DNA of 64,000 bases, from positions 1 through 64,000 of the forward strand of contig NZ_JAADZV010000011.1 of the NCBI RefSeq assembly GCF_010645075.1, in the 5' to 3' direction. A model generated the notes under the pieces. The model searched no databases, was not told where the DNA came from, and was given only the letters and a program-made list of their open reading frames with translations. Position numbers and translations under genes: made by a program. Positions 7,712-16,707 of the stretch are shown piece by piece (within the stretch, counting starts at the first letter, position 1; each line of letters begins with the position of its first letter). The DNA comes from Flavobacterium limi. Lineage in GTDB: Bacteria > Bacteroidota > Bacteroidia > Flavobacteriales > Flavobacteriaceae.

Positions 7712-10700
7712 ATGAAAAAAAACATCTATTTAATTCTTTTGTTATTATTTAGTATATACAATCTATCAGCACAACGATTTGGAGATCAATTATTAGTACC
7801 TAAATCTCCTCAGTCTTATGCATTTGAAAAATACGGAAATGTTCCCATAAATATGTATACGGGGTCAATAGATTTGAAAATACCCATAACTTCTTTTGAT
7901 GCTGGCGAATTAAATATTCCAGTACTTATATCATACGACTCTTCTGGTTTTATTCCTCATAAAAAATCTGATCCTGCAGGAATGAACTGGTCATTAATGG
8001 CTGGTGGAAGGATTACAAGAAAACTAAATAGAATACCAGATGAATATTTAGGTGGTGGCCCAGGAGGTTGGGGATATAATACAGGATGTGCAGGTTTTTT
8101 TGCTGGTGTAAAAGCAGATCCATCCAATAATGTTAATGCCTATAATATCAATGGAGGTACAGGATATTATAACTCATCAGACTGGGTATTTAGGCCTAAT
8201 CCATCTAGTAACAATACTTATGAAACCCATCCGGATGTTTTTAGTTTTAATGCTGTAGGCATTTCTGGAAAGTTTGTCGTAGGAAATGATGGAAATGTAC
8301 TTGTAGAGTCCGATGATCCAAATATCAAAGTTGATTTGTCTCAGATGGCAATATATAATTATATAGGCTGTGAACCATCAACTTCAATAATAACGATAAT
8401 TGATGGTAAAGGGAATAAATATATTTTTGGAGGTGATTTCTCTACATATGAAATAACTTATCCCAACGTACAGGGAACTACTGTAGAGCAAGGAATGGCT
8501 GTTATTAACTCATTCAGCTTGTCCAAAATAATTACAAATACAGGAAATATAATAACCTTTAATTATGTTGTTGAAAGTTTTGACCGTTGGGAATTTTGTC
8601 AACTAGGCAGTGCAATTGGTACCAAAACTTATCCAAATGGACTACTGATTTCTCAGGAATCATTTTACCAACAAGGCCTTAGCTCTAGCACCTTAAAAAT
8701 GTGCCCTGAAAACCAAGGAGGCTTTTTATGTCAGGGACAAAACAGTGCAGTAAGCTATGGGGATTTGAAGTTTTCCTTCATAAAAAAATCAGTGCTTTCT
8801 TCAATCCAATATGGAGATTATCAAATTAAGATAAATTATAAAGACATTGGCTATCCTATAAAAGAGTACACAGCCATTACTTCAATTTATAACAATGATA
8901 ATGAATGGGTAATTGACAATATTGAAACCTATAATGGATTAAATTTAACCAAAAAAACCACTTTTTCATATTCTAATTTTGGAGGATCGCATCAAAGGCC
9001 TTTTTTAACCTCACTAAATGGACTTGATAGTAACGAGAAATATTCATTTGAATATTATAACACAACCAATTTGCCGGCATATTATACTATGGGTATTGAT
9101 CATTGGGGATATTGGAACTTCAAAGACACTAATAGTACCATAGCGCCAGTTGACCCAACTTACAACTATACTACCGGAGATTACAACTTGATTAATACTC
9201 CAAGAGACCCAGACCCAGTTGCATATAATGTGGCACTGCTCAGCAAAATAGTTTATCCTACAAAAGGATATTCATTGTATGAATATGAACCTCAATATTA
9301 CAATAAAAGGATTGAGAAAAATTCTGCCAGCTCTTTTATTCCTGCACTTACCAACAATGGAGGACTGGCAGGCGGAGCAAGAATAAAAAAAATCAAGAAT
9401 TACTCAGGTGTAGGCACGTTAGATTCTCAGAAAGAATATCAATATACGACCAGTCTCAATGGAAGCACAAGTTCTGGCATTCTTATGAATTGGCCCAGAT
9501 ATCAAACCTTTTATAAACAAAATAGCAATGTAAGTTCTAGTATTTTAACAGTTACCAGTTCAAACATTCAAACAACCAGTTTGGATAGTTACAATGTAGG
9601 GTACTCAAAGGTTTTTGAAATAGAGGCAGGCAAAGGGTATACAGAATATAATTTTTCCTCCTATGAAACCCACCCTGATACATATGCTTCAGAAATAACT
9701 AATAATAGAATATATTCAACCATTGTTAATGAAAATGACCTTACTCCTTTTAATTTATGCAGGAACTTTTATCTACAGGGAACTGATAAAAGCATAATGA
9801 GAGGAAAGATACTCACGCAAAAAACATACACAGAATCTGACTTGATGAATCCTATTAGAACAGAAGAATACGAATACACTGACCCTATCGATTTCAATCC
9901 AAACAGCCAAATAGATAATAATAAATATGTATCTATCAATCAGATTTCGGGATTTCGGGTTCAGGGATACAAGAAATATATGAATTCGTCCTATTTAAAA
10001 AAGAAAACGACAAAAGAGTTTTATTCAGGCAATGAAGTGAAGACAGAACAGGAATATTTCTATGATGCCACTAAACATCTTAATTTGACTAAAGAGTCAA
10101 TGCTAAATTCTAAAAGCAATTTGCGAGTAACAAGATATAAATACCCTATGGACTATGTATTTCCGCCATTATCAACAATACCAGCAACTAATGAAATTCA
10201 TGATCTCGCTGCATTATTATCTAATAATATTAAAAATATACCCACTGAAATCAATAGTTCTATTGTAAAAGGAGGAGTAGAATACATAACAGGAGGTAAA
10301 CTGAATTACTTTGAAGATTTGAAATTAGAAAAAATATTTGAATTAGAAACCAATAACCTTATTGATATTAATGGTTTCAATTTTTCAACTATTTATCCAA
10401 CGGGCTTTATGTTTGACAGCAGATATAAAGAGAAGGGGAATTTTTCAAAATACGATGGTAAAGGGAATATATTAGAAATAAAGCCAGCAGATGGCATCAC
10501 AACATGTTATATCTGGGGTTACAATAACCAATATCCGATAGCTAAAGTGATAAACGCTACTTATCAGGACATTAGCAATGTTTTAGGTGCTACGACGTTG
10601 ACTAAATTGAATAACGGAGTCTTTCAGAGTGTCGTGTTAACTGATACGGAAATACGTAATATGTTAAGTGCTCTTCAAACAAATTTACCTAATGCACAAG

Positions 10701-10861
10701 TAACTCTTTTTACTTATAAACCACTTGTAGGTATGACAAGTACAACTGATCCAAAAGGAAAAATAACATATTATGAATACGACACATTTAACCGCTTGAA
10801 ATCTGTAAAAGATCATGAGGGCAAAATTATTTCTGAAAACCAATATCATTATAAAAACTAA
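7712..10861 (+). CDS. Secreted RHS/YD-repeat partner protein, intact copy
   Basis: 1,049 residues with a clear Sec signal peptide (cleavage near LSAQ). The first 100 residues carry a conserved YGNVPINMYTGSIDLKIPI segment, then long beta-rich sequence, and the last 120 residues have a GYNNQYPIAKV motif and a YD repeat (YYEYDTFNRLKSVKD). It is a paralogue of the frameshifted gene just upstream and ends 10 bases before the RHS core protein, so they are probably cotranscribed. By analogy with Tc-toxin B and C subunits it could form part of the RHS shell. That is inference from order and repeats. Confidence 0.7.
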   Translation: MKKNIYLILLLLFSIYNLSAQRFGDQLLVPKSPQSYAFEKYGNVPINMYTGSIDLKIPITSFDAGELNIPVLISYDSSGFIPHKKSDPAGMNWSLMAGGRITRKLNRIPDEYLGGGPGGWGYNTGCAGFFAGVKADPSNNVNAYNINGGTGYYNSSDWVFRPNPSSNNTYETHPDVFSFNAVGISGKFVVGNDGNVLVESDDPNIKVDLSQMAIYNYIGCEPSTSIITIIDGKGNKYIFGGDFSTYEITYPNVQGTTVEQGMAVINSFSLSKIITNTGNIITFNYVVESFDRWEFCQLGSAIGTKTYPNGLLISQESFYQQGLSSSTLKMCPENQGGFLCQGQNSAVSYGDLKFSFIKKSVLSSIQYGDYQIKINYKDIGYPIKEYTAITSIYNNDNEWVIDNIETYNGLNLTKKTTFSYSNFGGSHQRPFLTSLNGLDSNEKYSFEYYNTTNLPAYYTMGIDHWGYWNFKDTNSTIAPVDPTYNYTTGDYNLINTPRDPDPVAYNVALLSKIVYPTKGYSLYEYEPQYYNKRIEKNSASSFIPALTNNGGLAGGARIKKIKNYSGVGTLDSQKEYQYTTSLNGSTSSGILMNWPRYQTFYKQNSNVSSSILTVTSSNIQTTSLDSYNVGYSKVFEIEAGKGYTEYNFSSYETHPDTYASEITNNRIYSTIVNENDLTPFNLCRNFYLQGTDKSIMRGKILTQKTYTESDLMNPIRTEEYEYTDPIDFNPNSQIDNNKYVSINQISGFRVQGYKKYMNSSYLKKKTTKEFYSGNEVKTEQEYFYDATKHLNLTKESMLNSKSNLRVTRYKYPMDYVFPPLSTIPATNEIHDLAALLSNNIKNIPTEINSSIVKGGVEYITGGKLNYFEDLKLEKIFELETNNLIDINGFNFSTIYPTGFMFDSRYKEKGNFSKYDGKGNILEIKPADGITTCYIWGYNNQYPIAKVINATYQDISNVLGATTLTKLNNGVFQSVVLTDTEIRNMLSALQTNLPNAQVTLFTYKPLVGMTSTTDPKGKITYYEYDTFNRLKSVKDHEGKIISENQYHYKN

Positions 10862-10871
10862 TCAAAAAAAT

Positions 10872-13800
10872 ATGAAAAATATATTTCTATTGGTATTTAC
10901 TCTTTTTCCTGTTGTACTTTTAAGCCAGACAACAACAGAAAATTATATAAAAACCACTATCTATAAAGTGGAATCAGCCACTAGCATTACAAACCCTACC
11001 AGTGTACAAGCTGATCAAAACGTGACTTACTTTGATGGTTTGGGACGGCCTGTACAGAAAGTTGCCCATCAGCAATCCGGTTCAGGTAAGGACATAGTTA
11101 CTCCTATCGAGTATGATGCTTTTGGACGACAAGTAAAAGAATATTTACCTTATGTTCCAACGACAGCCGCTTCGCTCAATTATAAAACTAGTGCACTAAC
11201 TGATGTTGGTACATTTTACAATACTACTACATATGAAAGTACAACTAATCCTTATTCACAAAAAGAATTTGAAGCTTCACCGCTTAGCAGAGTATTAAAA
11301 CAGGCCGCTCCGGGTGAAGACTGGAAAATGGGCAATGGTCATGAAATAAGACTGGATTACCAAACCAACACCAATGCCGATCAGGTGAGACGTTTTGGCG
11401 TTTCCTTTATTGCAGGCAATACCGAAAACCCATATTTAGAGGATGAAGGAATTTACGATCCATCACAATTATACAAAACCGTTACCAAAGATGAGAACTG
11501 GCAGGCCGGCCAGAATTACCCTCGTAACCATACTACCGAAGAATTCAAGAACAAGGAAGGGCGCATTGTCTTGAAACGCACTTTTGATGCATATAAATGG
11601 CATGACACCTATTATGTATATGATGATTACGGGAACCTTACTTATGTACTGCCTCCCAAGTTTTTTGCCTACAGTTCAATAACGCAGGCATATCCACCTC
11701 TTTATTACAATTATTACAGCGACATGCACAATTTTGACTTTTTTACAAGTGGAGACTCTAATTATTGCCAGATTGACATAGGTCTATCTTCGGATTCTCT
11801 TATAATAAATTTGTATGCTGATGGTTTTGGAATGTTTGGTTCAACTTTAAAATCAGGAAAAATACTCGATTTAAATTATACCCCCCCTTTGCCTAATATG
11901 CCGTTAGGAGATATTATGATGGCAAATCCTCAAGGTTATCCTACCTTAGCTGGTACAGCTTATATCCAGGATGGTGATTTGTATTTTACTTCAACCGGGG
12001 TACAAATATATCCCAATGCAGAAGGCTATTACGAATCTGGTAGAATTATAAATCTTGCAGATCATCAGGCTGGCTACATTGCCCAGCCTATAGACAAAAC
12101 AACCTTTGATGAGTTGATATATCAATACCGATATGACAAACGCAACAGGCTTGTAGAGAAAAAACTTCCTGGCAAAGAATGGGAATATATTGTATATGAC
12201 AAACTGGACAGACCTGTTTTAACCCAGGATGCCAATTTAAAAGAGAATAATAAATGGCTGTTCACTAAATACGATGCATTCAACAGACCAGTCTATACAG
12301 GTGAATATGTAAATAATACAGAAACAACAAGAACCGGACTTCAGGCTTTGGCAGATGCAGGCACCACAATTTCTGAAAACAAACAAGGAACAAATACGAT
12401 CAATGGCACAACTGTATATTACAGCAATAATGCCTTTCCTGATATTAACAATACCAATATCAACGTATTTACTGTCAATTATTATGATGACTATAGTTTT
12501 GATCTTCCCGTCGGTGCTGCTCCAACAAGTACTGTTTATGGAGTCACACCAATTACCAATGCAAAAGGACTGTCTACTGGAAATAAAGTCCGCATTTTAG
12601 GAACAAACGACTGGATAACCAACCTAATCTATTACGATGACAAAAGCAGGTCCATATATAATTATAGCAAAAATGATTATTTACTTACCACCAGTACAAT
12701 AAAAAACCAGCTCGACTTTGTGGGCAAAATTTTAGAAACAGCATCTACTCACCAGCGAAATAACGTTACCACTACCATAATTGACTCCTTTACGTATGAC
12801 CAGGCCGGAAGACTTACCAAACAGACACAAACCATTAACGGAGCGTCAACACCAGAAGTAATTGCAGAAAATATTTATGATGAATCTGGACAGCTAATCC
12901 AGAAAAAAGTAGGCGGAAAAACGACTCAGAACCGTTTACAAACAGTAGATTATACCTATAATATTCGTGGCTGGTTAAAGGGAATAAACGATAGTGATAC
13001 CAGTAATAATGCCATAACCTTGGCTTCAGGAGATTTGTTTGGTTTTCAGATAAATTACAATAAACCTTCAACCGGAACAAAGTTATACAACGGCAACATC
13101 AGTCAGACTTTTTGGAAAACTGCTGATTCAATGGATGGTAATTTAAAAAACTATACCTACACCTACGATGCTTTGAATAGGTTTAAGACAGCAAAGTATG
13201 CTCAAAATAACGTACAAAACGGTAAATTTGACGAAACTATTAACGAATATGACCGCAATGGAAATATTTTGAGTCTGGTTCGTAATATGCAAAATGCATA
13301 TGATACTAACTGGTCAGCCGGAATTGATAATTTAATTTATACATATGATAAAGGAAATCGTCTAATGAAAGTAGATGATTCCTACAAATCCTTAGTTTAT
13401 GGTAGTGAAGGATTTAAGGACGGAACTAACACTGCTGAAGACTATACGTATGATGCCAATGGTAATATGACAAGGGATTTCAATAAAGGAATTGGCACAT
13501 CTGCATCTGCAGGAATTACATACAACCACCTGAACCTTCCCATCAAAATAACATTCGCAACGGGAGAAACGATTGATTATATATATGATGCATCAGGCGT
13601 GAAACAACGTAAAATTGTAAGCACAGGTACTACAACCGATTATGCCGGCGGATTCCAATATGAGAATAATATATTGCAGTTTTTTTCACACCCGGAAGGT
13701 TATGTAGCGCATAATTCAGGTAATTTTAATTATATTTATCAATACAAAGACCATTTAGGAAATGTACGCCTGAGCTATAGAGATGTTAGCCAGACGGCCA

Positions 13801-14669
13801 CACCATCTTTGCAAATCGTAGAAGAAAACAATTACTACCCGTTTGGATTGAAGCATAAGGATAGTAATAATATCGTTAATTATACCAGTGCTGCTTATAA
13901 ATATAAGTACAATGGCAAGGAGCTTCAAGACGAGCTGGGGCTTAACATGTACGACTATGGAGCACGTAATTACGATCCTGCATTAGGTCGCTGGTTTAAC
14001 ATTGATCCAAAAGCAGATAAGTATTACAACATCAGCCCATACGCTTATGTTGCGAATAATCCTGTAATGTTTATTGATCCTAATGGCAAAGAAATTTTCA
14101 TTCCGAATATTGCAGGGAAAAACCCTAATGGGAGTGAAAATGCAAGACAAAAATCAACCATTTTAACTAATTTGCAAAAGTTAACTAATTCAAAACTAGA
14201 ATTAACAAAAACCCGAGGAGGATTTCTTGTTAGGGAAGTCAAGGGAGAAAAGGCAAATGAAAATAAAAAATTATCCGAGGGAACAAGTCTTATTGCTGGA
14301 CTAATTGGAGCAGATGAAAAGGTAACAATCAAATTAGGAGGAGAGAATCGTGCTGATAGATTAAAAAATGGAGATACCTTTGTTAGTTTTAACCCTGATG
14401 CAAAAGGAGAAAATATTAGTAACTCAGATGGGACAAAAGGACGTCCAGCAGAAATAGGATTGGCACATGAATTAATTCATGCTGATGAAAATGCAAAAAC
14501 TGATGGGGCTTATGATAAAACACCTGTCACAATAATAAATCCAGACGGGGCATATCCAGGAAACAAAGTTGAAGTTCAGCAGGATGAAATAAATGTTAGG
14601 GAAAGGGAAAATAAAATTAGAGATGAGCAGGGAGTTATTACTAGAACAAAACCTAAAATCGTTAATTAA
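10872..14669 (+). CDS. Secreted RHS-core polymorphic toxin with HExxH metallopeptidase tip
   Basis: 1,265 residues. I chose the ATG at 10872 because it begins directly with a signal peptide (MKNIFLLVFTLFPVVLLS); an upstream start at 10815 would bury it. A conserved N-terminal segment (YFDGLGRPVQKV) of the DUF6443 type is followed by YD repeats, then the RHS-associated core (ELGLNMYDYGARNYDPALGR) ending in DPNG near residue 1070. The last 195 residues are the variable toxin. HELIH at about 1199-1203 is a zinc-protease site, reminiscent of the M91 (NleD-like) effector family. The immunity candidate begins 13 bases downstream. A Sec signal, rather than type VI features, suggests export to the periplasm and beyond. 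Confidence 0.85.
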   Translation: MKNIFLLVFTLFPVVLLSQTTTENYIKTTIYKVESATSITNPTSVQADQNVTYFDGLGRPVQKVAHQQSGSGKDIVTPIEYDAFGRQVKEYLPYVPTTAASLNYKTSALTDVGTFYNTTTYESTTNPYSQKEFEASPLSRVLKQAAPGEDWKMGNGHEIRLDYQTNTNADQVRRFGVSFIAGNTENPYLEDEGIYDPSQLYKTVTKDENWQAGQNYPRNHTTEEFKNKEGRIVLKRTFDAYKWHDTYYVYDDYGNLTYVLPPKFFAYSSITQAYPPLYYNYYSDMHNFDFFTSGDSNYCQIDIGLSSDSLIINLYADGFGMFGSTLKSGKILDLNYTPPLPNMPLGDIMMANPQGYPTLAGTAYIQDGDLYFTSTGVQIYPNAEGYYESGRIINLADHQAGYIAQPIDKTTFDELIYQYRYDKRNRLVEKKLPGKEWEYIVYDKLDRPVLTQDANLKENNKWLFTKYDAFNRPVYTGEYVNNTETTRTGLQALADAGTTISENKQGTNTINGTTVYYSNNAFPDINNTNINVFTVNYYDDYSFDLPVGAAPTSTVYGVTPITNAKGLSTGNKVRILGTNDWITNLIYYDDKSRSIYNYSKNDYLLTTSTIKNQLDFVGKILETASTHQRNNVTTTIIDSFTYDQAGRLTKQTQTINGASTPEVIAENIYDESGQLIQKKVGGKTTQNRLQTVDYTYNIRGWLKGINDSDTSNNAITLASGDLFGFQINYNKPSTGTKLYNGNISQTFWKTADSMDGNLKNYTYTYDALNRFKTAKYAQNNVQNGKFDETINEYDRNGNILSLVRNMQNAYDTNWSAGIDNLIYTYDKGNRLMKVDDSYKSLVYGSEGFKDGTNTAEDYTYDANGNMTRDFNKGIGTSASAGITYNHLNLPIKITFATGETIDYIYDASGVKQRKIVSTGTTTDYAGGFQYENNILQFFSHPEGYVAHNSGNFNYIYQYKDHLGNVRLSYRDVSQTATPSLQIVEENNYYPFGLKHKDSNNIVNYTSAAYKYKYNGKELQDELGLNMYDYGARNYDPALGRWFNIDPKADKYYNISPYAYVANNPVMFIDPNGKEIFIPNIAGKNPNGSENARQKSTILTNLQKLTNSKLELTKTRGGFLVREVKGEKANENKKLSEGTSLIAGLIGADEKVTIKLGGENRADRLKNGDTFVSFNPDAKGENISNSDGTKGRPAEIGLAHELIHADENAKTDGAYDKTPVTIINPDGAYPGNKVEVQQDEINVRERENKIRDEQGVITRTKPKIVN

Positions 14670-14682
14670 AATTCGCAAAATT

Positions 14683-15174
14683 ATGAAGCTTAAATTAATA
14701 ATATTTTTTATACTTATATCTTTTATATCCTGCTCTGAACAAAAGAAAATAATCCCAATTAATAAAATTGATGACAGAATTGCTATTATTAATAGTTCAG
14801 AAAACATTAATTGGATTACGAAGAAAGCATATAAATCATGGAGTCCTAATCAATCAGAATTAATCAGAATTGATTCTGTATTAGAAAAAGCTATTAATGA
14901 AAAACGTTTTTTATTTCTTAAAAAACAATCTCTCATGGAACTAAAAGAAAGATATATGCAATATTTATGTTATATTAATGATGATGGAGACAAGATAGTT
15001 TATATAAATTCCTTTTGTAAGATACCAACAATGTATAAAAATGGTAAAGAAGAATTATTAGATTGGCAAAATGAAATGATTGATATTGCTGATGGAGGTT
15101 CATGTTATTGGAATATGAAAATCAATATTTCAACACAATCATATTTTGAATTAATGATTAATGGTGAATCTTAA
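14683..15174 (+). CDS. Lipoprotein, putative immunity to the RHS metallopeptidase toxin
   Basis: 163 residues from the ATG at 14683, which gives a clean lipoprotein signal (MKLKLIIFFILISFISC); a longer reading frame begins inside the toxin gene and is not credible. The mature protein is Lys-, Ile- and Asn-rich with several aromatic residues. I do not recognise the family, and it is not clearly related to the lipoproteins at 497 and 1535. It starts 13 bases after the RHS toxin, the standard position for a cognate immunity gene. A lipoprotein would protect the periplasm or outer membrane. Confidence 0.6.
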   Translation: MKLKLIIFFILISFISCSEQKKIIPINKIDDRIAIINSSENINWITKKAYKSWSPNQSELIRIDSVLEKAINEKRFLFLKKQSLMELKERYMQYLCYINDDGDKIVYINSFCKIPTMYKNGKEELLDWQNEMIDIADGGSCYWNMKINISTQSYFELMINGES

Positions 15175-15295
15175 TCCCTGCACCACAAAGAGTTCCTCAT
15201 AAAAAAGCGGTAATATACCAGATGTGTTGGTGTTTAATTATCGACGCTACCGCACGAATCCTTTCGTGTAGCTCAAGGAATGCACAAAGAATAGC

Positions 15296-15338
15296 AAAAA
15301 CAATAAAACCTCGCAATTGCGAAGGTTTTATTGTTTTT
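15296..15338. terminator. Long hairpin terminator
   Basis: A nearly perfect inverted repeat: AAAAACAATAAAACC is separated from GGTTTTATTGTTTTT by a short, mostly self-complementary TCGCAATTGCGA core. It is strong and symmetric, so able to stop transcription from either side. It separates the intact toxin-immunity pair from the toxin remnant after it. Confidence 0.8.
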
Positions 15339-15341
15339 AAG

Positions 15342-15592
15342 ATCATGCATAGAAAAAAATGTAAATCTTTGACTGGTTTTATAAATTCAGCCCAACCTGG
15401 TGCGGGTGGAACTACAGCACATGAATTTGGACACATCTTTGGTTACCAGATAATGTAAATAATGTACAAGGAAATCGAATGAATAATAATCCAGGAAATA
15501 ATAAAACAGATAGGAGTATTACCCCCGATTACTATGATTTATGCCCCGCTCCGCAAAGTCTCATGACTTTGTGGATTTTTAAAAGTTCTTGA
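15342..15592 (+). pseudogene. Fourth HExxH toxin tip, truncated and frameshifted
   Basis: In the frame after the hairpin, FINSAQPGAGGTTAHEFGH contains a zinc-protease motif at 15420-15434. The frame stops at 15456-15458, but adding one T in the TT at about 15442 gives HIFGLPDNVNNVQGNRMNNN and continues to a stop at 15590-15592. HEFGHxxG(L/N)xD resembles the extended HExxHxxGxx(H/D) motif of metzincin-like proteases. There is no RHS core or start, so this is a displaced and broken toxin tip. From about 15542 the sequence may already be unrelated spacer. Confidence 0.55.
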
Positions 15593-15902
15593 AAGCCGTA
15601 AAATATAATAAAAGTCTCCCGATTTTTTCCGTGAATGTCTTGATAATTGTATTTGTTTCAAGGGTTATCAGTGAGTATTAAACTGCCAAAAAAACCTTGT
15701 AGTGGCATATTAGGAACGGGTACGAAGTCGGGAGACTTCGCACAGCTAGATAATTTATTTGTAGATAAATTGAAGTAATAGTATTATTCTTGTTATTAAC
15801 TTTACTGAGTTTTAAAGTGTGTATTCTTATTATTTAAAATACACACTTAATCTTATAACATCAGTATTTTAAAATTACAAATTATTATTAAAATCATTAA
15901 TA
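15593..15902. other. Intergenic spacer with dispersed inverted motifs
   Basis: No gene is supportable here. The motif GTCTCCCGA near 15614 has its inverse TCGGGAGAC near 15728, next to the short hairpin GAAGTC-GGGA-GACTTC, and a related CGCAAAGTC lies at about 15552. These look like short repeats associated with RHS spacers rather than a terminator with a T tract. Confidence 0.4.
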
Positions 15903-16583
15903 ATGAAAAATATTCAGTTCTTCTTAATAATTCTTGTATTTATATTCATCTCGTATATAGATTTACATTTTAATTTAAATGGATATTTAATAATTAGCTT
16001 TGATTTATTTGCTATTGTTTATCTTTCTAATATAAATATAAAACAAACACCACCTCATTTGATTAATTTTAATTTCTTCTATTATTTGTTGTTTGTTATT
16101 TGTTTTTACATTTTGTATTTTTTATGTACATCTCTTGCTTTTGCAAGCGATAGATTGTTAATTTACAATCACTTAAGTAAGTACGAAGTTGTTAAAGCTT
16201 TGCTCTTATATCCAATATTAGAAGAATTTATATTTAGGAAATATTTGTTAATTAATTTAACTGCAACAAATACAAAACTTAAATCTATTTTGATATTATC
16301 TCTTGGGTTCACTTTGATCCACTGCTTTACTGATTCGGCACCTCTATACGTCTTTTTATTAAGTACTTTTCTTTCTTGGATATATTTGAAAACTAAAAAC
16401 ATTTTTATAAGTATTTTTCTTCATTTTGTTAATAATTTTTTATCTATTACTTCTTTTAATTTTATTAGTTTTTTGGCTAAATTTAAAGGAATAGATTTTG
16501 CTGTAATTCTTTTAATATTAGTCTTTCTAATATTTTTTACTCTTTTTAAAATAGCTAACGATAAAACAAATAAGATTTTATAA
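15903..16583 (+). CDS. CPBP (CAAX/Abi) intramembrane metalloprotease
   Basis: 226 residues, very hydrophobic, with about six to seven membrane segments. It has the three CPBP motifs: EEFIFR (E107, E108, R112), a second-helix His140 in LGFTLIH, and HFVNN (H174, N177/N178). The family includes Rce1-type proteases and bacteriocin self-immunity proteins such as those of lactic acid bacteria. It follows a broken toxin tip and precedes a displaced RHS tip, so an immunity role is plausible here. Composition is extremely AT-rich, suggesting recent acquisition. Confidence 0.8.
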   Translation: MKNIQFFLIILVFIFISYIDLHFNLNGYLIISFDLFAIVYLSNINIKQTPPHLINFNFFYYLLFVICFYILYFLCTSLAFASDRLLIYNHLSKYEVVKALLLYPILEEFIFRKYLLINLTATNTKLKSILILSLGFTLIHCFTDSAPLYVFLLSTFLSWIYLKTKNIFISIFLHFVNNFLSITSFNFISFLAKFKGIDFAVILLILVFLIFFTLFKIANDKTNKIL

Positions 16584-16593
16584 AAAATATAAG

Positions 16594-16668
16594 ATGACAA
16601 ATAAAAAGAAAAATTGGTTTAAAATAATTATTGAAAATTTGCTTGATTTTATTTTGATGTGGAAGTAA
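16594..16668 (+). CDS. Possible 24-residue cationic peptide gene
   Basis: A short frame starting with ATG 10 bases after the CPBP gene encodes a Lys-rich N-terminus followed by an amphipathic hydrophobic stretch (WFKIIIENLLDFILMW) and stop. CPBP proteins can be immunity proteins for small peptides, which makes the position notable. A chance frame in AT-rich DNA, or the tail of a larger lost gene, is just as possible. Its stop directly abuts the displaced RHS tip. Confidence 0.25.
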   Translation: MTNKKKNWFKIIIENLLDFILMWK

Positions 16669-16707
16669 GTTTTTGATACCGAACTTCACGGTACAGGAGC
16701 AGCCCTG

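Noticed and set aside
10815..10871. Upstream start for the RHS core protein
   Set aside because: It would overlap the previous gene and place a basic stretch before the signal peptide; the ATG at 10872 is better.
12355..13080. Alternative-frame genes inside the RHS core gene
   Set aside because: They are shadow frames of the RHS gene with no protein-like composition or start signals.
14593..14682. Longer N-terminus of the lipoprotein at 14683
   Set aside because: It lies inside the toxin gene and would bury the lipoprotein signal.
15197..15341. Coding frames across the hairpin at 15296-15338 on both strands
   Set aside because: They run through a perfect terminator inverted repeat, and the N-terminal parts have no protein-like character; only the frame after the hairpin shows a real domain.
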